A stretch of DNA of 64,000 nt, taken from assembly GCF_015207665.1 (NCBI RefSeq), contig NZ_JADEWL010000005.1, forward strand, positions 55,044-119,043. Direction: 5' to 3'. A program made the translations under genes and the position numbers. Within the stretch, counting starts at the first letter, position 1. Every line of letters begins with the position of its first letter. Below the pieces are notes generated by a model. It had not been told where the DNA came from, did no database searches, and was given only the letters and a program-made list of their open reading frames with translations. This document shows, piece by piece, positions 8,557 through 17,176 of the stretch. The stretch is from Plectonema cf. radiosum LEGE 06105. GTDB taxonomy: Bacteria > Cyanobacteriota > Cyanobacteriia > Cyanobacteriales > Nostocaceae.

Positions 8557-8715
8557 AACAATTTTATCGAAATTTTTAACTTTTAACCTATTTACTATAT
8601 TACCATACAGTAGTACTATTTCTCGATTATGTCGGATGGCATACTTGCCAAAAGCGTATAACTAATTGGTAATATGATTATAACAGCAGATTGATTTTCA
8701 ATTTAGGTTTTGATT
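8557..8715. promoter_or_regulatory. Divergent promoter/operator region of the persulfide locus
   Basis: This 159-bp AT-rich spacer separates the minus-strand ArsR repressor from the plus-strand dioxygenase. Any operator must lie here. AT-rich imperfect repeats such as ATTACCATACAGTAGTACTA and TTGGTAATATGATTATAA are visible, but no operator can be fixed by eye. Confidence 0.5.
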
Positions 8716-9414
8716 ATGCTATTTCGTCAACTGTTTGATAAAGAATCAAGTACATATACTTATCTAATTGCCGATACAACTACCCAAGAAGCGGTTTTAG
8801 TAGATCCAGTATTAGAGCAACTAAGTCGTGACTTAGCACTACTTAAAGACTTGGGGTTAAATCTGCGTTATAGTTTGGAGACTCATATCCATGCTGACCA
8901 TATTACTGCTACAAGTAAACTTCGAGAAGACACTGGTTGTTGGGGAATTGTGCCGGAAAACGCTGATGCAGAATGTGCGGATAAGTACATCAAAAATGGA
9001 GAAATATTGCTTTTAGGAGAAATACAGATAACAGCGATCGCAACACCAGGTCATACAGATAGTCACATGGCTTATCTGGTTAATGGTACTCATTTGTTGA
9101 CGGGGGATGCTTTATTGATTCGTGGCTGTGGACGAACAGACTTTCAAAGTGGAGATTCTGGGATTTTATACGATTCTGTTACCGGGAGACTGTTTAGTTT
9201 ACCCCCGGAAACTTTAGTGTATCCAGCCCATGATTATCGAGGACACACGGTATCAACAATTGGAGAAGAAAGAAGACTCAATCCGCGATTTACTGGTAAG
9301 AACCGGGATGAATTTATTGAATTTATGAATAATTTAAAGCTTCCCATGCCACAAAAAATTATGGAAGCTCTCCCCGCAAACGAACGCTGCGGTAACTTAG
9401 ACACAACTGTATAG
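8716..9414 (+). CDS. Persulfide dioxygenase-like MBL-fold protein (ETHE1/Blh type)
   Basis: The ATG at 8716 is preferred over a TTG two codons upstream, giving 232 aa. It is a single-domain metallo-beta-lactamase fold protein with the ETHE1 iron site: His57, His59, Asp61 and His62 in THIHADH, His113 in PGHTDSH, Asp131 in LLTGD and His172 in YPAHDYRG. RGCGRTDFQSG is also typical of persulfide dioxygenases. The family oxidises glutathione persulfide to sulfite. It is first in an operon with rhodanese-DUF2892 and a TauE-type exporter, a logical persulfide-to-sulfite-to-export path. The usual fused rhodanese domain is absent but encoded next door. Confidence 0.88.
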   Translation: MLFRQLFDKESSTYTYLIADTTTQEAVLVDPVLEQLSRDLALLKDLGLNLRYSLETHIHADHITATSKLREDTGCWGIVPENADAECADKYIKNGEILLLGEIQITAIATPGHTDSHMAYLVNGTHLLTGDALLIRGCGRTDFQSGDSGILYDSVTGRLFSLPPETLVYPAHDYRGHTVSTIGEERRLNPRFTGKNRDEFIEFMNNLKLPMPQKIMEALPANERCGNLDTTV

Positions 9415-9437
9415 AAGATAATTAAAGGAATTAAGAA

Positions 9438-9986
9438 ATGACAGGAATTAATCAGGAAAAAGTTGACGGTGAACTACAAGTTATTGATGCTAACACCCTT
9501 AAAGAATGGTTAGAGGAAGGGACAATTATTTTAATTGATGTCAGAGAAGCTGGTGAATATGCGGGAGAAAGAATTCCGGGTGCAACAAGACTATCACTTT
9601 CTAGTTTTGAACCAGAAAAAATACGATTAGAACAAGGGAAAAAATTAATTTTACATTGTCAAAGCGGTAGACGTTCAGCACAAGCAGCACAAAAATTATT
9701 TGCAGCAGGTTTTGAGCGAGTCACTCATCTTGAAGGTGGATTAAATGCTTGGAAACAAGCAGGATATCCGGTTGAAACTAGTAAAAATGCACCGATTAGT
9801 ATCATGCGTCAGGTACAAATAGTTGCCGGTTCTTTGGTGGTAATAGGTACTTTACTTGGTGCGTTTATATCACCTTGGTTTTTAATTTTGAGTGGATTTG
9901 TTGGCTCAGGATTAGTATTTGCTGGCATTACTAATACTTGTGCTTTGGGTATGTTATTAGCACAGATGCCATGGAATAAAAAATAG
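9438..9986 (+). CDS. Rhodanese domain protein with DUF2892 membrane tail
   Basis: A 182-aa protein. Residues about 14-115 form a rhodanese domain with the active-site loop CQSGRRS, nucleophile Cys74. The last about 60 residues form a DUF2892 tail with two transmembrane segments and the ITNTCALGMLLAQMPWN ending. It would transfer sulfane sulfur at the membrane. The start has an AAGGAATTAAGAA ribosome binding site, and the gene begins 23 bp after the dioxygenase stop. Its place between the dioxygenase and TauE genes matches BigR-controlled operons. Confidence 0.88.
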   Translation: MTGINQEKVDGELQVIDANTLKEWLEEGTIILIDVREAGEYAGERIPGATRLSLSSFEPEKIRLEQGKKLILHCQSGRRSAQAAQKLFAAGFERVTHLEGGLNAWKQAGYPVETSKNAPISIMRQVQIVAGSLVVIGTLLGAFISPWFLILSGFVGSGLVFAGITNTCALGMLLAQMPWNKK

Positions 9987-10059
9987 TTTTTATCGAATAC
10001 ATAAGAAGTTAGTAATCGGCGTTTTATTATCGCTATTAAATGCCGCAAAGTCTACCGTA

Positions 10060-10116
10060 AGGTGGACTTATTTAAACCCGTGGAGACTGTGTAGCTGCGG
10101 TTTTAACCGCCAGTCT
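10060..10116. repeat. Dispersed repeat copy (GTAGCTGCGGTTTTAACCGCC)
   Basis: AAGGTGGACTTATTTAAACCCG is followed by TGTGTAGCTGCGGTTTTAACCGCC, a decayed copy of the family at 6158, between the rhodanese and TauE genes. It could attenuate transcription into the exporter gene. Confidence 0.65.
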
Positions 10117-10145
10117 GATTCCAGCAAACACAATAAATTAAAAAT

Positions 10146-10922
10146 ATGATTAAACTGATACTTGGTACAATTTTGGCGATTTGTATTGGTATTACTTTAG
10201 GATTAATTGGTGGAGGTGGTTCTATTTTAGCTTTACCAATTCTTAAGTACGTCATGGGAGTAGAAACAAAATCAGCGGTAGCAATGACATTAGTTATTGT
10301 TGGTGTAGTTAGTCTTATTGGTGTTATTCCTCATTGGCTAAAAGGTAATGTCAATTTCAAAACCGCTTTGCTTTTTTCTCCTGCTGCAATGTTAGGAGCA
10401 TATTTGGGTGCTAGAATTGCTTCACTACCCATCATTAATTCTACAATTCAGCTAATTTTTTTTGCTGTAATGATGTTAGTAGCTGCTTTTTTTATGATTC
10501 GTAAAAGTAGCCGGATATCTGAAGTTAAACAACACCATGATGCAGACGAAAAACATCACGATAAGTATCGCTTTTTTCTGATACCAACGGAAGGGCTGAT
10601 AGTGGGAATAGTTACTGGTTTTGTTGGTGTTGGTGGTGGATTTATGATTATTCCGGCATTAGTTTTATTGGGTAAAACACCAATGAAAGAAGCTGTAGGT
10701 ACATCATTATTAATTATTACCTTTAAATCTTTGGCTGGATTTGCGGGTTATTTTGGTCAAGTACCAATGGATGTCAATATCATGATAATTTTTACCATAG
10801 CTGCTAGCTTAGGTACTATCTTTGGTGCTTATTTAACCGAGTTTATCAAGCCTAAGTTATTAGAAAAAAGTTTTGGTTATTTTGTAATCGCTGTTGCGGT
10901 ATATATCTTAATACAAAGGTGA
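10146..10922 (+). CDS. TauE/SafE-family sulfite/sulfonate exporter
   Basis: A 258-aa membrane protein with two homologous halves of about four helices each. The first opens LGLIGGGGSILALPIL and the second GIVTGFVGVGGGFMIIPALV, the paired glycine-rich signatures of TauE/SafE (DUF81). A His-rich cytoplasmic loop (HHDADEKHHDK) separates the halves. From the operon it probably exports sulfite or a related anion made by the dioxygenase. The substrate is inferred. Confidence 0.88.
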   Translation: MIKLILGTILAICIGITLGLIGGGGSILALPILKYVMGVETKSAVAMTLVIVGVVSLIGVIPHWLKGNVNFKTALLFSPAAMLGAYLGARIASLPIINSTIQLIFFAVMMLVAAFFMIRKSSRISEVKQHHDADEKHHDKYRFFLIPTEGLIVGIVTGFVGVGGGFMIIPALVLLGKTPMKEAVGTSLLIITFKSLAGFAGYFGQVPMDVNIMIIFTIAASLGTIFGAYLTEFIKPKLLEKSFGYFVIAVAVYILIQR

Positions 10923-12116
10923 AGTATTCTAATTTGTTTGGCGAACTTATTTTTGACATCTTTAAACTACCTGACAAAGCGTCTCGTAAACTCAATCTCA
11001 AAACAGGACGAATTTCATTAATCAAGAGGAATTCCTGTGATTTTTAGATCAAAATAATCAAAATACATATCCATAAAATGGAATATATTTCAATGCAGCA
11101 TTATCTAGAAGATTTGTCAATCCTAGTAGTTTAATGGCAACTTGGTGTATTTCTTTTACTACTCTTTTTTACAAATCTTTACTAAGAGAGTTGTTTATCT
11201 CCTTGTAATATAAAGCTTGTAATACGTTTTTTTGCTTATTTGCTAGATATTATCAAGCTATTAACCTGATTTTTTGCTTTTTGGTCAAACGGCTCTACAG
11301 ATGATGAAAAAACCATATTACACCCAAATGGTCTGTAATCTCGTTCATAAATAGGAATCTTTTCTAACTATTTGAAAGTACAACTTTTTGTAAACTAAAT
11401 ATTACAAATTATGTATACAGAAGTTTTATTGATTTTTATTTATCTTATCAATTAGATATAAGTTTGCTTATGAATTGCTTTGAAGATTCTTCCCCAGATC
11501 AAAATACCCATCTTCATCTGGGGAAGCATCATTGGTAACTTTTGCCTACTCAATATAATCGCGACGCTCCCGGTTTATCATTGTCTGAAGCTTTCAACTC
11601 CAACCGCTCAAATCAAGTATTTCACCGAAAGAATTATCGTTAGCAGTAGCTTGATTGCAATCATGGGGAGAGAAAACGGCAACACTATCACCTCTCTATC
11701 TCCAGATGAATTTCTTGCTTTCAACACCTGATACCATTTATTCTAGATATAAGAAATTAATCAATTCTTAAGACGGGGGTAAAGTATCAAAAGCAATCCA
11801 TATGTTAATAATCAAAGGCGAATTCTATCGATGCCAATGGAAAACACCTGTCTAAAGGCATTTTTTCTTCTTAATTTCTAGAAATTAGGAAACTGAAAAT
11901 TCTTGAAAGCAGTTGCAAATTTGAATTTTTCTCTGTAACAAAAGCCTAGGCTTTAAAGCACGCTGTTTGTATTGTTCGTGCTTGGATTTCATGTGTGTTG
12001 AATCAAAGTTATGGATATATTTTTATGATCCGAAATATACCAAACTTGTATAGAGTCAAGTCAATGCACTGACCAGGAAATGATTATAACTAAACTTTAG
12101 CTAAAAAGCAATTATT
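10923..12116. other. 1.2-kb region without a supported gene
   Basis: There is no convincing ORF. An 83-codon frame from a TTG at 11480 lacks a ribosome binding site and family. An 11-bp perfect stem lies at 11489-11499 and 11516-11526 (CTTCCCCAGAT/ATCTGGGGAAG), and a 14-bp palindrome AAAGCCTAGGCTTT at 11941-11954. The right end must contain the promoter of the Mrp operon. Confidence 0.55.
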
Positions 12117-12452
12117 GTGTTAGAAGCATCTGTACTCGCAACAATTATATGCGGATTTTTGGGCATCATCTTTAAAAAAAACCTGGTGATGAAAATAGTA
12201 TCGATGGATGTGATGAGTACAGGAGTGATTGCTTATTATGTGGCGATCGCATCACTTGATGGTTCATTTACACCGATTTTTTCAGATGTCCAAAACCGTG
12301 ATTATGCCGATCCAGTTCCCCAAGCAGTCATCCTAACAGCGATTGTTATTGGCTTTTCAATTCAAGCCCTAATGTTGGTTGGGGTGATGAAGCTAGCACG
12401 GGATAATCCTACCTTGGAAAGCAACGAGATAGAGAAGAACAATACACCATGA
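12117..12452 (+). CDS. mrpC: Mrp antiporter subunit C (NuoK-like)
   Basis: Starting at a GTG, the 111-aa product has three transmembrane helices typical of MrpC/NuoK: an N-terminal LATIICGFLGIIF, a central SMDVMSTGVIAYYVAIASLDG, and QAVILTAIVIGFSIQALML. The DPVPQAVILTAIVI motif is the conserved MrpC core. It is part of the Mrp membrane complex that exchanges Na+ or K+ for H+. It overlaps mrpD by four bases, so the two are translationally coupled. It is the first gene of a seven-gene operon. Confidence 0.9.
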   Translation: MLEASVLATIICGFLGIIFKKNLVMKIVSMDVMSTGVIAYYVAIASLDGSFTPIFSDVQNRDYADPVPQAVILTAIVIGFSIQALMLVGVMKLARDNPTLESNEIEKNNTP

Positions 12453-13891
12453 TTAACAATATTACGATTGCCTGGGTTGCACTTCCGTTTTTTTTGGGAT
12501 TCACTATTTATTTAATTCCCAAACTTGACCGCTATTTAACATTTTTGGGGACGGTTGTAACATTCGCATATGGATTACAGTTATTTATCCAAGAGTCTCC
12601 AATAACGCTCCAGTTAATGGACAATTTTGGTGTCACCTTAATGGTGGATCGGCTGAGCGGTTTCTTTATCTTAACTAATGGTCTGGTAACAGCCGCAGTC
12701 ATATTGTATTGTTGGCGGAGCGATAAATCAGCTTTTTTCTACACCCAAGCGATCATTTTGCATGGCAGTGTCAATGCTGCATTTGCCTGTACGGACTTCA
12801 TTAGTTTATATGTAGCCTTAGAGGTGAGTGGGATTGCAGCATTTTTGTTGATTGCTTATCCCCGCAGCGATCGCTCTATTTGGGTAGGTTTGCGCTACCT
12901 ATGTGTGAGTAACATCGCGATGCTGTTTTATTTGATGGGAGCAGTATCGGTTTATCAAGCAAGTAATTCGTTTAGTTTCATTGGTTTGGGTGATGCACCA
13001 CCATCGGCACTAGCGCTGATTTTTGTCGGACTTTTGGTTAAAGGAGGAGTATTTATATCGGGATGGTGGCTACCGCTGACTCACTCGGAATCAGAGACAC
13101 CAGTATCGGCATTGTTATCGGGAGTAGTAGTAAAAGCAGGAGTTTATCCCTTGGTGCGGTGCGCGTTAATTGTCGGGGAAATCGATCCAATTGTGCGTAT
13201 TTTCGGAGTAGGGACAGCGTTGTTGGGAGTATTCTACGCTGTCTTTGAAAATGATACTAAGCGGATGTTGGCATTAAGTACGATTTCTCAATTAGGTTGG
13301 GTACTCGCAGCACCTCAAGAAGGTGGTTATTATGCATTAGCCCATGGTTTAGCAAAGTCAGCGATGTTTTTGAGCGCGGGTAGTTTACCTAGTCGCAGCT
13401 TCAAGGAACTGCAACAAACTAAAATTAATACCTCGACTTGGATTGTTTTGGTGATAGCGAGTCTTTCAATATCAGGCTTTCCCTTACTATCCGGGTTTGG
13501 AGCAAAGGCATTAACCGTACAAAATCTCCTACCTTGGCAAGTTATCCCTATGAACGTTGCGGTTGTGGGAACAGCAATAGTATATGCCAAATTTATCTTT
13601 CTTCCACAGGGGAAAGGAAATAAACCAAAGCTTGGTTTTTGGGCAGCAACTATACTTTTGCTCGGTTGGTTGATTACAGCGAATAGTGTTTATTTCCAAG
13701 CTTATACAGTAGATAATATTGTCAAAGCACTAGGAAAAATTGGTTTGGGTTGGTTGCTCTATTGGTTTATTTTTAAACGTGCAGCTTTGAAATTACCCCG
13801 TGTACTCGAAGAATTTGAGCATCTGATCGGTGTAATGAGTGTAATGTTGATTTTACTGTTTTGGATGGCATTCTCATGGTTGGACACTTAA
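12449..13891 (+). CDS. mrpD: Mrp antiporter subunit D (NuoM/N-like proton pump subunit)
   Basis: A 480-aa protein with about 13-14 transmembrane helices and the proton-antiporter-M domain. Seen directly are ALEVSG (conserved Glu in TM5), LLVKGGVFISGWWLPLTHSESETPVSALLSGVVVK spanning the conserved Lys helix, and ENDTKRMLALSTISQLG. It is the only large NuoL/M-like subunit in this cluster and therefore the likely ion-translocating core. It overlaps both neighbours. Confidence 0.9.
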   Translation: MINNITIAWVALPFFLGFTIYLIPKLDRYLTFLGTVVTFAYGLQLFIQESPITLQLMDNFGVTLMVDRLSGFFILTNGLVTAAVILYCWRSDKSAFFYTQAIILHGSVNAAFACTDFISLYVALEVSGIAAFLLIAYPRSDRSIWVGLRYLCVSNIAMLFYLMGAVSVYQASNSFSFIGLGDAPPSALALIFVGLLVKGGVFISGWWLPLTHSESETPVSALLSGVVVKAGVYPLVRCALIVGEIDPIVRIFGVGTALLGVFYAVFENDTKRMLALSTISQLGWVLAAPQEGGYYALAHGLAKSAMFLSAGSLPSRSFKELQQTKINTSTWIVLVIASLSISGFPLLSGFGAKALTVQNLLPWQVIPMNVAVVGTAIVYAKFIFLPQGKGNKPKLGFWAATILLLGWLITANSVYFQAYTVDNIVKALGKIGLGWLLYWFIFKRAALKLPRVLEEFEHLIGVMSVMLILLFWMAFSWLDT

Positions 13892-14268
13892 TATTACGAC
13901 TGACTATTTGGTTTCTGCTCACATCCGATTTGAGTCCGGTAAATATCATCATCGGCGTAATTATTGCTTTATTGTTGCCCCGTGGCTACCCATCCCGAGA
14001 AACCTTAAAAGATTGGCTGGACATTTTAGGTAAAATTATCGTCGCAATTCCTCAAGCATATATTGAAGCAATCGAAATTATTTTTCGTCCTCACAAATAC
14101 GAAGATCTAATTTTAGAACGAGTTCAAGCAACGCGATCGCCCCGGTTGATTTTCCTCGATATATTTTTAATCACCTTTACCCCCAAAACAATTGTCTTTA
14201 AATACCGCCAAGATGGCTGGTATGAAGTACACCGCATCAGACCAACCAGAGCAGTTAACGATGAATAA
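13876..14268 (+). CDS. mrpE: Mrp antiporter subunit E
   Basis: The ATG at 13876 (MVGHLILRLTIWFLL) is chosen over the TTG at 13861, and overlaps mrpD by 16 bp. The 130-aa product has two transmembrane segments at its N-terminus, then the typical MrpE stretch AYIEAIEIIFRPHKY and a C-terminal FLITFTPKTIVF strand region. It is the MnhE/MrpE accessory subunit. The fully overlapping gene order supports a single mRNA. Confidence 0.88.
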   Translation: MVGHLILRLTIWFLLTSDLSPVNIIIGVIIALLLPRGYPSRETLKDWLDILGKIIVAIPQAYIEAIEIIFRPHKYEDLILERVQATRSPRLIFLDIFLITFTPKTIVFKYRQDGWYEVHRIRPTRAVNDE

Positions 14269-14515
14269 CCTAATTTTAATTGCCATGCTTTTAGCGTTGA
14301 TTATACCTATTTATGAAGCTTGGAAGGATGAAAATATCTGGCAGACAATGCTGGCTTTTGCCAGTATCTCTAGTAAAACAGCGATTATCGCCCTTGTCGT
14401 CTCCGTCTTGCGTGATGATTGGATGATTGGTGTGGTTGCAGCGATTATCTTGACAGTCGGCAATGCCGGATTAATGTTATTAGCACATATAATTAAACGC
14501 TTAAGAGAAACATGA
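14261..14515 (+). CDS. mrpF: Mrp antiporter subunit F
   Basis: An 84-aa protein starting at the ATG at 14261, which overlaps the end of mrpE by 8 bp. Three hydrophobic helices with the MrpF-like SSKTAIIALVVSVLRDDWMIGVV core fit the MnhF/MrpF family length of about 90 aa. An upstream ATG at 14192 in the same frame would lie inside mrpE and is unlikely. Confidence 0.85.
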   Translation: MNNLILIAMLLALIIPIYEAWKDENIWQTMLAFASISSKTAIIALVVSVLRDDWMIGVVAAIILTVGNAGLMLLAHIIKRLRET

Positions 14516-14799
14516 TCAATATTATTAGTTACATCTGTATTGGTATAGGCATTTTCTTTTGGTTTTGGGGTACCTTTCCTCTGTTGGGGAAAAGATCGGT
14601 TTTGTACAAACTGCATACTCTTTCCGTCGCGGATACCCTTGGTTCAATCGCCATTGTCTTCGGATTGCTGCTGAAAATTCCCAGTGAATGGCCTTTACTG
14701 ATTCTCGTCATCATCACTTTAGCAATTTGGAACACCATGTTAGGTTACGTTTTAGCTTACTGTTCGAGTCCGGAGGAGAATCATCATGAACAATCCTGA
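14512..14799 (+). CDS. mrpG: Mrp antiporter subunit G
   Basis: A 95-aa protein with three transmembrane helices. GKRSVLYKLHTLSVADTLGSIAIVFGLLL is the MnhG/MrpG signature (RLHA..ADTLG). Its start overlaps the mrpF stop by 4 bp and its end overlaps the next gene by 14 bp. Confidence 0.88.
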   Translation: MINIISYICIGIGIFFWFWGTFPLLGKRSVLYKLHTLSVADTLGSIAIVFGLLLKIPSEWPLLILVIITLAIWNTMLGYVLAYCSSPEENHHEQS

Positions 14800-15394
14800 T
14801 ATTTACGTTTATATAATCGTTGCCCTATTACCCATAACTGCTTGTTTAGTTATATTTCAGGTTAATCCCTACCATGCTTTGGCATTGCGAGGAATATTAG
14901 GCGCGATCGCGGCATTAGTTTATGCAGTTTTGGGAGCCGCAGATGTCGCTTTGACGGAAGCTTTGATGGGTACACTACTCGCAATTACTTTATATGCAGT
15001 AGCAGTGCGATCGTCCTTGGTGTTGCGTTTGGGAGTACTCGAAGATAGAACAAACCATCCGCAAGAGGAATGTCCTTTTCAACAACTGATGGCAGAATTC
15101 CGCAGAATTCTTGATAAACGTCATATGCGGTTGGAAATTGTGATTTACAACGATAAACAGGCTTTACAACGAGCGCTAATGGAAAAAGAAGTCCATGCAA
15201 CCTGTAGCAGTTCATCAGTAATGGCAAGTTACGATAGTGACTTGGATGGCGAATGGCAACCCTATCAAACCACAATTCGGATTCAGCGCATCTATGACAT
15301 CATGCAAACCGAACTTTCATCGCCCAAAACAATGCTCAGCTACGTAAATATATCAGATATTAATGTACCAAAATTAGAGAGTCAACATCTATGA
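14786..15394 (+). CDS. DUF4040/MbhD-type Mrp subunit (short MrpA equivalent)
   Basis: A 202-aa protein with three N-terminal transmembrane helices carrying the DUF4040 motif: ALRGILGAIAALVYAVLGAADVALTEALMGTLLAITLYAVAVR. The remaining about 110 residues are soluble and contain DKRHMRLEIVIYNDKQALQRAL. In Bacillus-type Mrp this DUF4040 module sits near the C-terminus of the large MrpA. Here it stands alone, without the NuoL-like part. Cyanobacterial Mrp clusters are known to use such a short MrpA. It overlaps mrpG and mrpB. Confidence 0.82.
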   Translation: MNNPDIYVYIIVALLPITACLVIFQVNPYHALALRGILGAIAALVYAVLGAADVALTEALMGTLLAITLYAVAVRSSLVLRLGVLEDRTNHPQEECPFQQLMAEFRRILDKRHMRLEIVIYNDKQALQRALMEKEVHATCSSSSVMASYDSDLDGEWQPYQTTIRIQRIYDIMQTELSSPKTMLSYVNISDINVPKLESQHL

Positions 15395-16056
15395 AATGGA
15401 AATGGGTTTATGTTGTGGCTGGAATTGCCTTATTTGTGAAAATGCTGATCGAAGTAAATCCAGAGTCAGAATTATCAATGTCCATTGTCCAAGCAGTTGT
15501 ACAAGATAGTGGAGTACCGAATGCAGTTTCCGGTATTATTTTTCGCAATCGGTTGTATGACACCATTTTTGAAGTTGTAGTATTTACCATTGCCATCATG
15601 GGAGCTAGTTTTTTGCTCGCAAACGAAAGACCATTTTGTACGATTTATCATTTTACCGATAGACCATCAATTATTTTAGCGCGATTGGGTGCCACAATTT
15701 CGGCTTTAGTGGGTATCGAATTAGGGATTCGGGGACATCTCAGTCCCGGTGGTGGATTTGCTGCTGGAGTTGCCGGAGGAACTGCCATCGGTTTAGTGGC
15801 AATTACCGCATCATCAGAATGGATGCAAGCTATTTACAAACGTTGGCACGCTTCCAAATGGGAGAAAGTTTCGGTATTGGTTTTTATCATCCTCTCAGTA
15901 ATTACTCTGTGGGGATTTGAGTTACCCCAGGGACAATTGGGCGCATTATTTAGCGGTGGAATTCTACCTTTACTGAATTTTTTGGTAGCCATTAAAGTTG
16001 CCTTGGGTTCATGGGCAGTTCTTTTGGTATTTATTCATTATCGGGGATTGTTGTGA
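15391..16056 (+). CDS. mrpB: Mrp antiporter subunit B (MnhB domain)
   Basis: A 221-aa membrane protein. An N-terminal hydrophobic helix and a loop with IFRNRLYDTIFEVVVFTIAIMGA precede the MnhB domain, recognised by GIRGHLSPGGGFAAGVAGGTAIGL. It is the last gene of the C-D-E-F-G-DUF4040-B operon and overlaps its neighbour by four bases. Confidence 0.88.
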   Translation: MKWKWVYVVAGIALFVKMLIEVNPESELSMSIVQAVVQDSGVPNAVSGIIFRNRLYDTIFEVVVFTIAIMGASFLLANERPFCTIYHFTDRPSIILARLGATISALVGIELGIRGHLSPGGGFAAGVAGGTAIGLVAITASSEWMQAIYKRWHASKWEKVSVLVFIILSVITLWGFELPQGQLGALFSGGILPLLNFLVAIKVALGSWAVLLVFIHYRGLL

Positions 16057-16467
16057 ATGGGATTTTGATGGTTTTAAAACATCGCGATCCCTTCGGGCAA
16101 GGCTTCGCCTATCGCCATTCATAAAAAGGGATGGGGGGATGGGGAGATGGGGAGTAATTCACCGGAATACATTCCGAACTCAACAACACCAAAAAAACTG
16201 GGTTTCTTGCAAACTCTAATTATGAAAACCTGATTTTTCCTTTAAAAACGAAGCTTTAGTCCAGGTGTATTCCGAGCAGCTAACAGAAGATTACCGATAA
16301 TAAAATCGCCCCGCACCCAGAGGAGGAAAAAATATTAGTTGCAAGCAAAATTTTGTATTTAGTCCTCTGAAGAGGACTTTCACTATGAGACGGGGAATTA
16401 CATTCCCCGGCAGATTGGTGATTATGACTTTTACACTTGAAAATATCGGTGAAAATTAAAATTATCT
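16057..16467. other. Intergenic with repeats and hairpins
   Basis: No gene is supported. It contains a HIP1-like stretch (CATCGCGATCCCTTCGGGCA), an 18-bp palindrome AGTCCTCTGAAGAGGACT at 16361-16378, and CGGGGAATTACATTCCCCG at 16391-16409. The two adjacent hairpins recur in cyanobacterial spacers and could terminate the Mrp transcript late. Confidence 0.5.
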
Positions 16468-17097
16468 ATGAAAATTCAATTCTCCGAAATCATCACCAGC
16501 ACTGCACAACTGCGTGAGGTAATGGGATATCCCAGCCATCGAGTCATTGATATTGTCATACCGAAGTTGGATAAACATTGTCGGGCTTTCATTGCTAAAT
16601 CACCCTTACTATTTATCGCGTCATCAAATAGTCGTGGAAACATGGATATATCACCCAAAGGCGATCCACCAGGATTTGTTAAAATACTCGATGATAACAC
16701 CTTAGCCATCCCCGATAGACCAGGGAATCGTCGAGCAGATACCTTTCAAAATATACTTGAAAATTCCCAAGTTGGATTAATTTTTCTCGTACCCGGTAAA
16801 GGTGAAACTTTGCGAATCAGTGGAAGTGCGATGATTGTTAGGGATATACCTTTGCGGGAAAGCATGGCTATGAATGGTAAAATTCCCAATTTTGCTCTTA
16901 TAGTTAACATCAAAGAAGCATTTTTTCACTGCGCTAAATGTATGCTGCGGTCTAAAGTATGGCAAAGTGAAAATTGGGAATCTATTGATAATTTACCATC
17001 GTTAGCACAAACAATGATCGATGCAGCAAATCTTAAAGAAAGCGTGGAAGAAATCCAGTCATTAATCGAACAAGATGAACGATTTGGTTTGTATTAA
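16468..17097 (+). CDS. Pyridoxamine 5'-phosphate oxidase-fold protein (MSMEG_1061-like)
   Basis: A 209-aa protein. FIAKSPLLFIASSNSRGNMDISPKGD, followed by LAIPDRPGNRRADTFQNILEN and VGLIFLVPGKGETLRISG, is the split-barrel flavin-binding fold of the PPOX family, MSMEG_1061 subgroup. A C-terminal helix contains CAKCMLRSKVW. Members are FMN- or F420-binding redox proteins with unassigned substrates. The gene stands alone, with an 80-bp gap to the ABC exporter. Confidence 0.78.
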   Translation: MKIQFSEIITSTAQLREVMGYPSHRVIDIVIPKLDKHCRAFIAKSPLLFIASSNSRGNMDISPKGDPPGFVKILDDNTLAIPDRPGNRRADTFQNILENSQVGLIFLVPGKGETLRISGSAMIVRDIPLRESMAMNGKIPNFALIVNIKEAFFHCAKCMLRSKVWQSENWESIDNLPSLAQTMIDAANLKESVEEIQSLIEQDERFGLY

Positions 17098-17176
17098 ATG
17101 ATATCAATTTTTCTTCGGTCAACTAATGTGTAAGTCCTATAAGATAACAATTAGTGCAATATGCGATGTTTAATTC

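Noticed and set aside
11480..11731. 83-codon frame from TTG in the long spacer
   Set aside because: It has no ribosome site, no recognised family, and begins inside an 11-bp inverted repeat; left as unsupported.
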